Positions 17,225 through 24,899 of a stretch of DNA of 38,461 nucleotides are shown here, in pieces (the stretch's first letter is position 1; every line of letters starts with the position of its first letter). The stretch is from a virus. The stretch is taken from the IMG/VR virus record IMGVR_UViG_3300042885_000686, positions 1 to 38,461 of that record; one strand, 5' to 3'. A model generated the notes under the pieces. That model was given only the letters and a program-made list of their open reading frames with translations, did not search any database and was not told where the DNA came from. The translations under genes and the position numbers were made by a program.

Positions 17225-19201
17225 TTAAGCAATTTTAATAACAATAACACGCAAATCAGTTAAATCTTGTGTTGCACAAAATCCAAGTACTACTGCATTT
17301 ACTGTGGTTCGCGTAACATCACACTCTACGGTATCTCCCGTAGAAAGTTGATATATTTGAACGATTACATCCTTACTATTTAAACTGTGAGTTACTGTCC
17401 AAGTAGCCGCTGAACCTGTTCCCGTAACAGCATAACGTAGTGATGCCAAACTAGCAGGAGTAACTGCACGAGCAGTATCCGTTAAAGCATTGGTCTCAGC
17501 ACCCGTAGCAAGCTCTACAATGCCTTTATTTGTAGTTGTGGCATCTTCTCCTGCAACGGTAATAGTTGTGCCCGTATGCGTAACATCCATACCTTCTCCT
17601 CCAAGGATTGAAAATCCGTGGCTAGAAGGTGTAAGAGCTCCAGAATCTGTAGTAACAGTTTTTACTACTGTATCTTCAAGAGTTACTGCACCAGAAGCTA
17701 CATCAAAATCTGCAGCAGCAAAGCTAGCAACACCTTTAGTAGTCGTAGTAGCATCTACTCCAGATACTGCTACAGCATTACCTGCAGAAACTACAGAAAC
17801 ACCGTTAGATCCTACAAACGTAATTACGCCTCCAGTAGGTACAGCATAACCGGTAATAGCATCAAAAAACTGAAGAGTATCAAGCATTCCGCTAAGAGTT
17901 CTCTTCTCAATAACTCCTGATGTTTCAGTAAGAATACTAGTTGAAGTACCGGTAGCAATTGTACCAATATGTAGTTTAGTACCTACAGCAGACCAATAGT
18001 CATTTGTTTCATTCCATAAAAACTGTACGTTCGTATCTGTACCACGCTCAATCTCAAAACCTGCAGATTCTGTAGCAGTGCCCGTAGCATTAGAGTTAAG
18101 AACAATAATGTTATCTGCAATTGTTACAGTCTCAGTAGAAATAGTTGTGGTAGTACCAGATACAGTAAGGTTACCGTCAATTACAACAGAGGTACCAAAC
18201 GTTGCTACTTTGTCTACAATAGTAGCACCAGTAGTATTAAAGTTTAAAAGAGCACCATCAACATCAGCAATTTTAAAAGCATCAGCTCTAGCGTCATTAA
18301 TAGTAAAGGTTCTAGACTCACCAGCATCTACTGAAAGATCATCTGTACCAAGGTTTTGAATTCTACCATCAGCATTAATACCTGTTACTGTGCGATACTT
18401 AAGAACACCACCATTTGAAATTGTAACAAGCTTAGATTCTGTTGTAGACTCAAGCATTCCCTCAAGACGAGCAACATCTGACCCAGAGTTTGAGGTTACG
18501 TCTAGTGCAAATACAGATGCTACAACACCTTTATTAATTTTAAGACCCTTATTACCTGTTGTACCGTCTAATTGAAGAAGTTCAGCACCATTAATTTCAA
18601 ATACAAAGTCTCCAATATTATGTTGGAACTTAATTATACCCGTAGGTGCAGTACCGTCTTCCCAAACAATTCCAGAACCAAGAGCATCTGAAGGAGCATA
18701 AATGTGCAATACACCATGACCACCTGATGCCTGTGCTCCAAGATAAAGCTCATTCTTAATGGTATACTTACCGGTAGAGGTAGCGTCAAAAGTTAGATTG
18801 CTGGTACCAAGAGTTGCAGTACGATTTGAAGAAAAGGTACCATTAGTAGTATAAAACGTTTCAAGATATGCCGCATCTTTAACAACATAAAGATTGTCAG
18901 AGCCATTAATAGCAATGGTTGTAGTGTCTACATTAACGTCAATAGTTGCAGTATAAGCACCACCGTTGCTATTATTTTGAGTAACACTTGCTCCAGCTCC
19001 ACCAGTGAGTGTAACGCTGGTAATATCACCTCGCATTGATTGCCAAACGGTACCATCATAAAAGTACATTTGACCGTCACCAGTGTTAAAATAAATCTGA
19101 CCAGATACCGGTGACCCTGGTGAATCTGGTAAATTGTGAATCCTAGCATTAATAAGTTCACACTTGCTAAGATCAATTGATGTAAAAAATTTCTTTGCCA
19201 T
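17225..19201 (-). CDS. Tail fibre, 658 aa, with shared end domains
   Basis: I place the start at the ATG at 19201 (MAKKFFTSIDLSKCELINAR); an in-frame start at 19252 would add 17 unlikely residues and overlap the preceding gene. Residues ~5-60 (ELINARIHNLPDSPG, IYFNTGDGQMYFYDGTVWQS) match the start of the next gene upstream. The middle is Thr/Val/Gly-rich beta sequence typical of fibre shafts, with elements such as VDTTTIAINGSDNLYV and TTTKGVASFAAADFDV. The last ~65 residues (ATWTVTHSLNSKDVIVQIY to LRVIVIKIA) match the C-terminal domain of the 175- and 200-aa proteins. It is probably an adhesin fibre in the same complex. Confidence 0.78.
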   Translation of the reverse strand: MAKKFFTSIDLSKCELINARIHNLPDSPGSPVSGQIYFNTGDGQMYFYDGTVWQSMRGDITSVTLTGGAGASVTQNNSNGGAYTATIDVNVDTTTIAINGSDNLYVVKDAAYLETFYTTNGTFSSNRTATLGTSNLTFDATSTGKYTIKNELYLGAQASGGHGVLHIYAPSDALGSGIVWEDGTAPTGIIKFQHNIGDFVFEINGAELLQLDGTTGNKGLKINKGVVASVFALDVTSNSGSDVARLEGMLESTTESKLVTISNGGVLKYRTVTGINADGRIQNLGTDDLSVDAGESRTFTINDARADAFKIADVDGALLNFNTTGATIVDKVATFGTSVVIDGNLTVSGTTTTISTETVTIADNIIVLNSNATGTATESAGFEIERGTDTNVQFLWNETNDYWSAVGTKLHIGTIATGTSTSILTETSGVIEKRTLSGMLDTLQFFDAITGYAVPTGGVITFVGSNGVSVVSAGNAVAVSGVDATTTTKGVASFAAADFDVASGAVTLEDTVVKTVTTDSGALTPSSHGFSILGGEGMDVTHTGTTITVAGEDATTTNKGIVELATGAETNALTDTARAVTPASLASLRYAVTGTGSAATWTVTHSLNSKDVIVQIYQLSTGDTVECDVTRTTVNAVVLGFCATQDLTDLRVIVIKIA

Positions 19202-19215
19202 AATATTTAAAAGAA

Positions 19216-19743
19216 TTAGTTGAGATACGCTTTCCCAGAAAACGCACCGCAAAAAGTTATTGTTATTTGATTTAATGAGTTAATTACTACTGCACCCTCT
19301 ACCTCTTCACCAGCAGAACTTACTATTGTAATTGATGGATTTTTATTTAGGTTGTGATTAATAACCCAGATATCTGAGGGTGCTCCCTGATTATAGATAT
19401 AACCACTTCGGTATGTTACAGAAAGATCTGGACTGTTCCTTCGATTAATAGTAAATACACTATCCGTGCCTTGTGTTAAAGTAAAGTCAATAACCGAATC
19501 ATTATAAGCTTGATTCCAGTTATTAATCTGTTGTACAGTTGCACCTACCCTTACCCAATGATCTACGTGCCAGATATACAAACCTTCAAGATCAGTATCC
19601 CATACGGCAAGACCTGTATGGGGAGCACCCAGTGACATAGCGAGACGTTCCGAAGTTGATGTATTTTCAATACGGAAATCTAACAGCTCATTTTTAGCTA
19701 AGCTGAGGTCACTATAAAATATTCTTTTCTTAGGAGTAGACAT
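19216..19743 (-). CDS. Short tail protein, 175 aa, minimal version of the 658-aa fibre
   Basis: The N-terminus (FYSDLSLAKNELLDFRIEN, then GLAVWDTDLEGLYIWHVDHW) aligns with the start of the 658-aa fibre. The C-terminus (SDIWVINHNLNKNPSITIV, ending ITITFCGAFSGKAYLN) aligns with its end domain and with that of the 200-aa protein. Only ~50 residues lie between. The protein thus looks like the two end domains without the shaft. It starts one base after the preceding gene's stop. A tail-tip or adaptor role is inferred. Confidence 0.7.
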   Translation of the reverse strand: MSTPKKRIFYSDLSLAKNELLDFRIENTSTSERLAMSLGAPHTGLAVWDTDLEGLYIWHVDHWVRVGATVQQINNWNQAYNDSVIDFTLTQGTDSVFTINRRNSPDLSVTYRSGYIYNQGAPSDIWVINHNLNKNPSITIVSSAGEEVEGAVVINSLNQITITFCGAFSGKAYLN

Positions 19744-19744
19744 A

Positions 19745-20347
19745 TTAACTCAAGTATGCGTATCCGGCTACTGGTTCACTAAACGTAATCTCAATAGTAT
19801 TATCGTTAATAGGACGAGTAATACCATCAATTTCATTACCGTTAAGATCCGTAATAAGCTCATTACCTGGAACAAATCCAAGGTTATGAGTAATTACCCA
19901 AACAGCCAATGGGGTAAGTTGCTCAAAGGTGAATTCTGATGGAGCACGTCTGTCAATGTTAATAACCGGATTAAGGTTAATACGTGTAACAGCTCCTCCA
20001 GAGTTTACTTCAATAATATTTACATTACCATCACTAGCATATTCATAAGTGACAGTAGCGGATCTGTTAGAAGCAGAACCGGCATAGCGGTAGTGTGAAT
20101 CACTGCTGATTTCTCCACTCTGACCATCAACGAAAATAGGCATATTAGCAAAGTATCTGATCTGAGTATCAGAAAGGTCTTGAGAACCTTTAAGCTGCTT
20201 CCAATCACAAAGATCTTTGCTCATCTCATATTCCTCTAAGGACTTATGATCACAGCAAGAGGTAATACCATATCTAAGCTCTCTGAACTTCTTATATATA
20301 GAATCAGAAAACTTACCGTAAATACCTGCCTTATCTTCGTTAGTCAT
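19745..20347 (-). CDS. Tail protein, 200 aa, with HNL-type C-terminal domain
   Basis: The N-terminal ~60 residues are charged and helical (MTNEDKAGIYGKFSDSIYKK; CC at about 31-32) and unlike the neighbouring fibres. The middle is beta-rich (RYAGSASNRSATVTYEYAS). The C-terminal 65 residues (AVWVITHNLGFVPGNELIT, DLNGNEIDGITRPINDN, ending FSEPVAGYAYLS) are the same domain that closes the 175- and 658-aa proteins. Different N-termini on one C-terminal domain suggest that the proteins attach to different sites but carry a common knob. Only one base separates it from the next gene. Confidence 0.7.
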   Translation of the reverse strand: MTNEDKAGIYGKFSDSIYKKFRELRYGITSCCDHKSLEEYEMSKDLCDWKQLKGSQDLSDTQIRYFANMPIFVDGQSGEISSDSHYRYAGSASNRSATVTYEYASDGNVNIIEVNSGGAVTRINLNPVINIDRRAPSEFTFEQLTPLAVWVITHNLGFVPGNELITDLNGNEIDGITRPINDNTIEITFSEPVAGYAYLS

Positions 20348-20349
20348 AA

Positions 20350-20481
20350 TTATTTCTTTTCTTGAGGTAACTGTTTCTCATATTCAGTTTGGCAATTCTG
20401 ACAAATAGAAGCGCCATTAGATGCTGTACGTTGTTGACAGCCGCAAGAGAGAACAGACCTGCAGTTGGGACAAATAGCCAT
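20350..20481 (-). CDS. Small zinc-ribbon-like protein, 43 aa
   Basis: The ATG at 20481 gives MAICPNCRSVLSCGCQQRT followed by ICQNCQTEYEKQLPQEKK. Two CxxC knuckles (CPNC and CQNC) flank a third CxC (CGC), so the protein very likely binds one or more zinc ions. It fills the gap between two tail genes and ends two bases before the next start. Many Bacteroidota phages carry such tiny Cys-rich proteins, with unknown roles. Confidence 0.7.
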   Translation of the reverse strand: MAICPNCRSVLSCGCQQRTASNGASICQNCQTEYEKQLPQEKK

Positions 20482-20500
20482 TAGTTTTTGGTTTTAAAAA

Positions 20501-21037
20501 TTAGACACAAACTTTCTCTAAACGTCTTAGAGCATATACAAAGAGTTCATAACCCTCTTTAGGGTTGTGGCAATATTCGACTTTTGCTTTTGCTGCATCA
20601 ATCATTGATTTGATTAAACGCATTTCAGCAAGATTCTTTTTAACTTCTTGATCAGGCTCACAAGCTTTTACGTCTAATTGACCAAGCTTTGAGTAATAAA
20701 GATTAAGTGCCGCAGTAACTCTCAAATAGTTATACTCAACAAATACTTGTGTGTTTGGAGACACACTGTAGCGAATAACATAAATACCATCAGCAAGATC
20801 AGCATTTACATCTCCACAACCAGATACTTGAGTACCGAGTGTGCAAGCGTTGAGCACATAGTTAAACCCTGGAATTGCTTCTACATCTTTAGCAACATTA
20901 AAACCAGGTGAAAGAATTTGAAGAGTAGGACACTCTACTGCTAAGTCGTTAGCATAGAAACTGGTATCACTAACTCTAAAAAGTTTAGTGTTAGCAGTTT
21001 CCGGAATTTCTAAACTTAAATGATGTTTCGCTCCCAT
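20501..21037 (-). CDS. Hypothetical structural protein, 178 aa
   Basis: I use the ATG at 21037 (MGAKHHLSLEIPETANTKLF); the reading frame can be extended to a TTG at 21046. Residues ~15-105 look like beta strands (LFRVSDTSFYA, PTLQILSPGFNV, GIYVIRYSVSPNTQVFVEYNYL). The rest is helical with LAEMRLIKSMIDAAKAKVEY and a Cys-containing C-terminus. It is the first gene after the strong terminator and the candidate promoter, so it opens the tail-adhesin transcript. A tail-completion or fibre-connecting protein is plausible from position. No family is recognised. Confidence 0.65.
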   Translation of the reverse strand: MGAKHHLSLEIPETANTKLFRVSDTSFYANDLAVECPTLQILSPGFNVAKDVEAIPGFNYVLNACTLGTQVSGCGDVNADLADGIYVIRYSVSPNTQVFVEYNYLRVTAALNLYYSKLGQLDVKACEPDQEVKKNLAEMRLIKSMIDAAKAKVEYCHNPKEGYELFVYALRRLEKVCV

Positions 21038-21073
21038 AACAGACAAGAATTACGCACATAGTCGTGCTCATAA

Positions 21074-21104
21074 ATAATTTACTAAAAATGATCCATATAT
21101 CAAA
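21074..21104 (-). promoter_or_regulatory. Candidate Bacteroidota promoter of the tail-adhesin module
   Basis: On the minus strand TTTG (21101-21104) is followed after 19 bases by TAAATTAT (21074-21081), close to the -33/-7 pattern TTTG and TAnnTTTG. The TTTG abuts the U-run of the terminator, so transcription would stop and restart at the same place. The start point would be near 21068, about 30 bases before the ATG at 21037. The last base of the -7 box differs from consensus. Confidence 0.5.
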
Positions 21105-21142
21105 GAAAAAAGGGGAGGAGAGTCATAAAACTCTCACTCCCC
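21105..21142 (-). terminator. Strong Rho-independent terminator
   Basis: On the minus strand GGGGAG-T-GAGAGT pairs with ACTCTC-CTCCCC through a TTTATG loop, giving a 12-base-pair stem with one bulged T, followed by TTTTTTC. This is the clearest terminator of the leftward block. It lies 22 bases after the stop of the 376-aa structural gene, closing the head/major-structural transcript. Confidence 0.9.
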
Positions 21143-21164
21143 CAAATTTCTTTACTAAAAAGAC

Positions 21165-22295
21165 TTAATAAGTCTCAACAGTAACACCAGCAGCGTCAGC
21201 AAGATCTGTACAGATTGCGGCAACAGCAGTTGAAGCAGCTGATCCGTCAACAGCATAAACAGTCAACAAGTATTGATCACTGTTATGCATACCTGAAGGA
21301 TTGTAAGAACGAGGAATGCTGTGAAGAATGTTAAAGGCTTTGTAGCTAGCATTACGAGAAACACCAGTCAAAGCAATATCATTCAAAATCTCACGCATTC
21401 TTGGATCAGTCTGAAAATCTTCTTGAGCATATCTGTTAGACAGAATGAACTCACGAAGAACAGTTTCACCAAATCCGTTACCTTGCTCACCACGTTGTAC
21501 TTCAGTAATAACAGTACAAGCTACATTACAAGCGTTACCAGTTTCATCAATCTCAGAAGCAAGAATCTGAACAGGCTCTCTTTCGTAGAAATCGGTTGGA
21601 GAAAATGAGCAATCACCAAACTTAGTATCTACATATGCACCAGTAAGAACAATGCGAAATTTACCGTGGCTAGAAGTAGTTACAGTGTGACCTGCAGAAG
21701 ATACCCAAGCACCTGCTCCTTCATTAGCAGCAGGATTCCACTTCTCTACAACAGCTTGTACAAAGGGAGATACCAAAGCATCACCAGCAATTTGCGTAGC
21801 CCAAGTAGACAATACAGTGTAAGGATCTACAGTAGTTTGACCAGTAACACAGCAGTAGCTGGTAAAGTCACCTACAAAGTAAGCGTTACGACCCAAGAAA
21901 CGGAGTGCAGGCGAACCCTTAATGTCAAGACGAAGGTAACGCTCAACACCACACTTAAAGCAATCACCTTGAGCTTCTACAGTCAAGATAGCATTAGTAG
22001 GAGCAGCAGCGGCTACAGTCCATACTTTGCTGATAAACTTAGGGTTGATACCCTTAGATTTAACAGACTCTTTGTAACCTCCGTGAAAAGGTCCAAGTTT
22101 GTCAGTTGTGTGATAGCTACCTTGTGCCAAGTAGTAAAGACCACCTGCAACGGCACCACCAGCAGCAACTGAGGTAAATGTTTTGTCCAACAGTCCCAGC
22201 TCACCGGCTGACAACTGATGTGACTTTTGTCCTGCAGCTGTTTCAACTGAAGCGGCTACGAACACTTTTTTATACGCATGGGGAAAATATGCCAT
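21165..22295 (-). CDS. Probable major structural protein (tail or head), 376 aa
   Basis: The protein begins MAYFPHAYKKVFVAASVETA and KSHQLSAGELGLLDKTFTSV, a beta-type start. It has an Ala/Gly-rich middle, several Cys (for example DCFKCGVERYL, about residues 109-119, and SYCC, about 145-148), and ends ILHSIPRSYNPSGMHNSDQY and LTVYAVDG. The frame has a codon style typical of highly expressed genes and is isolated between a terminator-like hairpin and a strong terminator. I take it as an abundant virion protein, perhaps a tail tube, sheath or head-decoration protein. I cannot assign which. Confidence 0.6.
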   Translation of the reverse strand: MAYFPHAYKKVFVAASVETAAGQKSHQLSAGELGLLDKTFTSVAAGGAVAGGLYYLAQGSYHTTDKLGPFHGGYKESVKSKGINPKFISKVWTVAAAAPTNAILTVEAQGDCFKCGVERYLRLDIKGSPALRFLGRNAYFVGDFTSYCCVTGQTTVDPYTVLSTWATQIAGDALVSPFVQAVVEKWNPAANEGAGAWVSSAGHTVTTSSHGKFRIVLTGAYVDTKFGDCSFSPTDFYEREPVQILASEIDETGNACNVACTVITEVQRGEQGNGFGETVLREFILSNRYAQEDFQTDPRMREILNDIALTGVSRNASYKAFNILHSIPRSYNPSGMHNSDQYLLTVYAVDGSAASTAVAAICTDLADAAGVTVETY

Positions 22296-22320
22296 GATTA
22301 AATAGAATTTAGGTTAAAAG

Positions 22321-22349
22321 AAAAAACAACTAGCTCAAAAAATAGAGCT
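22321..22349 (-). terminator. Terminator-like hairpin at the end of the 134-aa gene
   Basis: On the minus strand AGCTC-TATTTTTT-GAGCT forms a five-base-pair stem that includes the stop codon of the 134-aa gene. It is followed by AGTTGTTTTTTC. The stem is short, so only partial termination is likely. Its place just before a probable highly expressed gene suggests a partial transcript boundary. Confidence 0.4.
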
Positions 22350-22734
22350 TGTATTTTGTAGTGTTGACTAAGCTTTTAGCTTCATCTAGAACGTTCTTTA
22401 AAGAACTACACATAGTTGCCTGCTGTGCTTCGTCAATAATAATATACAAAGAATTTAGATGATCAACAAATTCTTTTACAGTCTTTAAGCTCGGAGGAGT
22501 CACAATTATAGGTTCAAGAAGCTTAAGATGATGACCTTGATATCCTTCAACAATTGAATCAAGAAATCCGGGAAGAGATTCATAATACTCACCAAGAGCT
22601 TTATGCTGAGAGTAAGAACCTTCACCGGTTACCTTTAAATGCAGCATATGAGCTACTGTAGTAGATGCAAACAAATTGCCAACCAAGGTTGCAAATGCCT
22701 TATCTTCAGACGTTTTGAGTCTTTGTAGTGCCAT
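22330..22734 (-). CDS. Hypothetical virion-connector protein, 134 aa
   Basis: It is largely helical: MALQRLKTSEDKAFATLVGN, then a His-rich helix (HMLHLKVTGEGSYSQHKALG), then FLDSIVEGYQGHHLKLLEP and a helix with DEAQQATMCSSLKNVLDEAKSL. The size and position, two genes after the capsid protein, fit a neck or head-tail connector, but no family motif is seen. Its ATG overlaps the stop of the preceding gene (TAATG). Confidence 0.6.
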   Translation of the reverse strand: MALQRLKTSEDKAFATLVGNLFASTTVAHMLHLKVTGEGSYSQHKALGEYYESLPGFLDSIVEGYQGHHLKLLEPIIVTPPSLKTVKEFVDHLNSLYIIIDEAQQATMCSSLKNVLDEAKSLVNTTKYKLYFLS

Positions 22735-23435
22735 TAGTTGCTGCGTTCAGCTGATTGTGTTCCTCTTTGAAACTGATTAGTAGATTCAATATCACCAGCA
22801 AGTATGCTTGCTGTTTCATCAATAAGAAGTTCTACAATATCATCTTTAAATTCACAGATAATATTTTGAGCAGAAGCAACTCCAGTATAAGGGTCAACAC
22901 AGTTTAGAATTTCAATTCTTTTTGGTTGTCTATAATAAGTAAAACTGCAATCTGATAAATCAAACTTGTTATCAGTATACACTCTTATTCTATTACCAAT
23001 CAACGTGCAAAAAGTCTCACCCCATTCAAAACTTGGTTGACGATACATATCTCTAAGAAATTGTTCAGCATTTGCCTCCTCTGCCAAGTATACTGTAATT
23101 CCTCTTTCAGGACAGCATTCAGATTTAGCATAAGCGTCTACACGCTTGTACTGCAGGTAATTAGAAGGAAGTTCTCTTGATTCAAAGTACTTCTTTCTAT
23201 TATTACCATACAATTTACTCTGAATAAGAAGAATCTGCAGATCATCTACACGTCTCTTAGAGCCTTCATCACCCTCTTTAAATAAGTTATTGCCGTGCAA
23301 TTGACGACGTACCCATTCAACTTGAGCTTTATTAAAAGCCTCTACTATCTGCCAACACTCTATGTTATCATAGTCATTGCTGGCTAGCTTGTTAAGACGT
23401 TGCTTAATCTTAAGCTGTAGAGCTGCATTAGTCAT
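22734..23435 (-). CDS. Putative head-tail connector or adaptor, 233 aa
   Basis: The N-terminal half is helical (LQLKIKQRLNKLASNDYDNI, ECWQIVEAFNKAQVEWVRRQ). A beta-rich core follows, with RVYTDNKFDLSDCSFTYYRQ and PKRIEILNCVDPYTG (about residues 155-190). The C-terminus is a helix, CEFKDDIVELLIDETASILA. A core of this FxYYRxPxRI plus ELLIDETA pattern occurs in conserved neck proteins of Bacteroidota phages as I recall them, possibly related to P22 gp4-like tail stabilisers. This is moderate-confidence pattern recognition only. It overlaps neighbours at both ends by one base. Confidence 0.55.
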   Translation of the reverse strand: MTNAALQLKIKQRLNKLASNDYDNIECWQIVEAFNKAQVEWVRRQLHGNNLFKEGDEGSKRRVDDLQILLIQSKLYGNNRKKYFESRELPSNYLQYKRVDAYAKSECCPERGITVYLAEEANAEQFLRDMYRQPSFEWGETFCTLIGNRIRVYTDNKFDLSDCSFTYYRQPKRIEILNCVDPYTGVASAQNIICEFKDDIVELLIDETASILAGDIESTNQFQRGTQSAERSN

Positions 23436-23569
23436 TACTTCATTCTTTTAAAGCCTTTTTTAACAGACTTGTTATTTGATCCACCACCGTACTTCTTTTT
23501 ATTCAAGCTTTCATCATAAAGCTTCATTTTTCTTGGACCTTTTTCTGGTGATAATTTCTTCTTATTCAT
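23435..23569 (-). CDS. Small basic protein, 44 aa
   Basis: The ATG at 23569 gives MNKKKLSPEKGPRKMKLYDE then SLNKKKYGGGSNNKSVKKGF and KRMK. It is extremely rich in Lys with a Gly hinge, so nucleic-acid contact or a packing role is possible. The stop TAA shares its final A with the next ATG (TAATG), which strongly supports translation. No homologue is recognised. Confidence 0.65.
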   Translation of the reverse strand: MNKKKLSPEKGPRKMKLYDESLNKKKYGGGSNNKSVKKGFKRMK

Positions 23570-23584
23570 GGATTAAACACTTCA

Positions 23585-23695
23585 TTAACTACCACAAGCT
23601 TCACAATCTTCAGGATTGTCAATATTACAGGTCGGTTGGGAAGCTTTTTCAAGCTCCCCTAACCAATCTGCAAATGGATCTTTATCTTCAGCCAT
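23585..23695 (-). CDS. Small acidic Cys-tailed protein, 36 aa
   Basis: The ATG at 23695 overlaps the stop of the 338-aa gene (TAATG). The product begins MAEDKDPFADWLGELEKASQ and ends TCNIDNPEDCEACGS, with three Cys in the last 14 residues. It is acidic and complements the basic 44-aa protein just downstream. The coupling to the upstream gene is the main evidence that it is real. Role unknown. Confidence 0.6.
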   Translation of the reverse strand: MAEDKDPFADWLGELEKASQPTCNIDNPEDCEACGS

Positions 23696-24711
23696 TACTC
23701 GTTCCACATTTTTTCTACTCTTTCCATCAGTCCAATAAGAACATCCTGATTGAGTGGGTTTTTAAGATATTCAATTACAGCCAGCGGGGTCTTTCCAAGA
23801 GCTGTACCAGAATCCATATGGTAAATAAAACCATCAGGTTTAGTTGCAAGGAAGCGGTAATATGTTGCATCCTTTACTACTGATTTAATCTTAATAGTTT
23901 CCATATCTAATCTAGCAGCATCTAAGAACTGTTCAGCAGTTTTTTTCTTGTTCTTTTCTACCGACTCACCGTTAATAAATCTATCCATATTGTCATAAAT
24001 AACATCGTTAGGAGTAGATTTCTTATACTGGGCACTATTAATATCAACAACTTTTGCGACAAGAAAAAGCTTTTGTGGTGATTTATCAAAAAGTTTTTGC
24101 AATTCAGCAAGAGCTTTGTTACGCAACTTCTTAAGTTCAGTTGTAGTAGAAGCTGTGGTTTCTACTTTATCAAGGAAAAACTTAGGTGCAACAGGCATAC
24201 TCTTAGCATGTTGCAAGCTTTTAGCTATAATTGAAAAACCACCAGCTTCAATAGCTCTCAGTTTAATCAGATCATACGGATCTCTTACAGGATCCAAGAA
24301 CAAAGGCTCATTACCACAACGGATAGTAATCCTACCCCAGAACTCATCATTATCTGGACGAAGAAGTTTTACCTTATTCCAGAACTCAGGATCATCTAGG
24401 TTAATGATATTAGAAGCAAGTTCTCTTTCAAGTTGTGCTACAGTCTTGCGAATGTCTTGAATAATAGCATCTCTTTGATCATCCGGAAGAAGTTTAACTT
24501 CTGGAGCAAACTCATTGAGTCCAGTCAAGTAACGCTTAATACCATTAAACTCTAAGCAAGCAAGTTGCTCTTCATGATAAACACCATCCATGAGAGACAT
24601 TCCATATTTCTCAAGACCCATGTTGGTTACGGTTGGTTCAAAGAACGGTTTAACAGCAACTTTGTTGCTCTTAGATTGTTGATACTTTTCAACGATTGTT
24701 ACAGATGACAT
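23695..24711 (-). CDS. Hypothetical structural protein after the capsid gene, 338 aa
   Basis: A mostly helical, charged protein. Residues 1-50 (MSSVTIVEKYQQSKSNKVAV, then PFFEPTVTNMGLEKYG) are followed by a long helix (DDQRDAIIQDIRKTVAQLER, about 77-96). A mixed middle contains DPVRDPYDLIKLRAIEAGGF, and the C-terminal part has TYYRFLATKPDGFIYHMDSG. No known enzyme motif is visible. In head operons of this kind the gene after the capsid often encodes an auxiliary capsid or connector protein. The 188-base structured spacer before it suggests its level is set separately from that of the capsid protein. Confidence 0.6.
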   Translation of the reverse strand: MSSVTIVEKYQQSKSNKVAVKPFFEPTVTNMGLEKYGMSLMDGVYHEEQLACLEFNGIKRYLTGLNEFAPEVKLLPDDQRDAIIQDIRKTVAQLERELASNIINLDDPEFWNKVKLLRPDNDEFWGRITIRCGNEPLFLDPVRDPYDLIKLRAIEAGGFSIIAKSLQHAKSMPVAPKFFLDKVETTASTTTELKKLRNKALAELQKLFDKSPQKLFLVAKVVDINSAQYKKSTPNDVIYDNMDRFINGESVEKNKKKTAEQFLDAARLDMETIKIKSVVKDATYYRFLATKPDGFIYHMDSGTALGKTPLAVIEYLKNPLNQDVLIGLMERVEKMWNE

Positions 24712-24899
24712 AGTGATTATTGTTGGTTAATAATTGTTGGTTTTGGGGTTTATCACTAATTAGTACCTGGAGAGGCTGCCGACCTCTAAACTTGTTCTAG
24801 AAACAAATCTGCTGGCATGCACAGGTGAAGCATCATAAATGATGCACGACAAGGTAAAGGTATAAGGGGGTATTGCTACCCCCTCTACCCTATTTCTTA
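24712..24899 (-). promoter_or_regulatory. Structured RNA spacer between capsid and next gene
   Basis: This spacer contains no gene but several hairpins when read on the minus strand, in order: the GCAA-looped stem (24865-24884); GCATCAT/ATGATGC (24830-24845, 7 base pairs, near-zero loop); TTGTT-loop-AACAA (around 24793-24807); AGAGG-loop-CCTCT (around 24772-24788); and AGTGAT (24752-24757) pairing with ATCACT (24712-24717), which would cover the start of the 338-aa gene. Two direct copies of ATTGTTGGTT, read on the plus strand, lie at 24719-24728 and 24733-24742. The whole looks like a designed leader, perhaps for attenuation, message stability or start-site masking. Confidence 0.55.
24865..24884 (-). 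terminator. GCAA-tetraloop hairpin after the capsid gene
   Basis: On the minus strand AGGGGGTA-GCAA-TACCCCCT forms a perfect 8-base-pair GC-rich stem with a stable GNRA loop, 16 bases after the capsid stop. The following bases (TATACCTTTACC) are only partly U-rich. It probably causes partial termination or protects the capsid message from 3' decay. Confidence 0.55.

Noticed and set aside
17490-18575. Long plus-strand reading frames opposite the 658-aa fibre
   Set aside because: They arise from the Thr/Val/Gly-rich repeats of the real minus-strand gene, overlap each other in different frames, and have low-complexity products with no start signals.
24781-24860. Possible tRNA in the spacer after the capsid gene (TTCTAGA resembles a T-loop)
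   Set aside because: The stem around TTCTAGA does not pair as a T-arm with a seven-base loop, and no acceptor stem or anticodon arm can be built. The repeats are better explained as separate hairpins.
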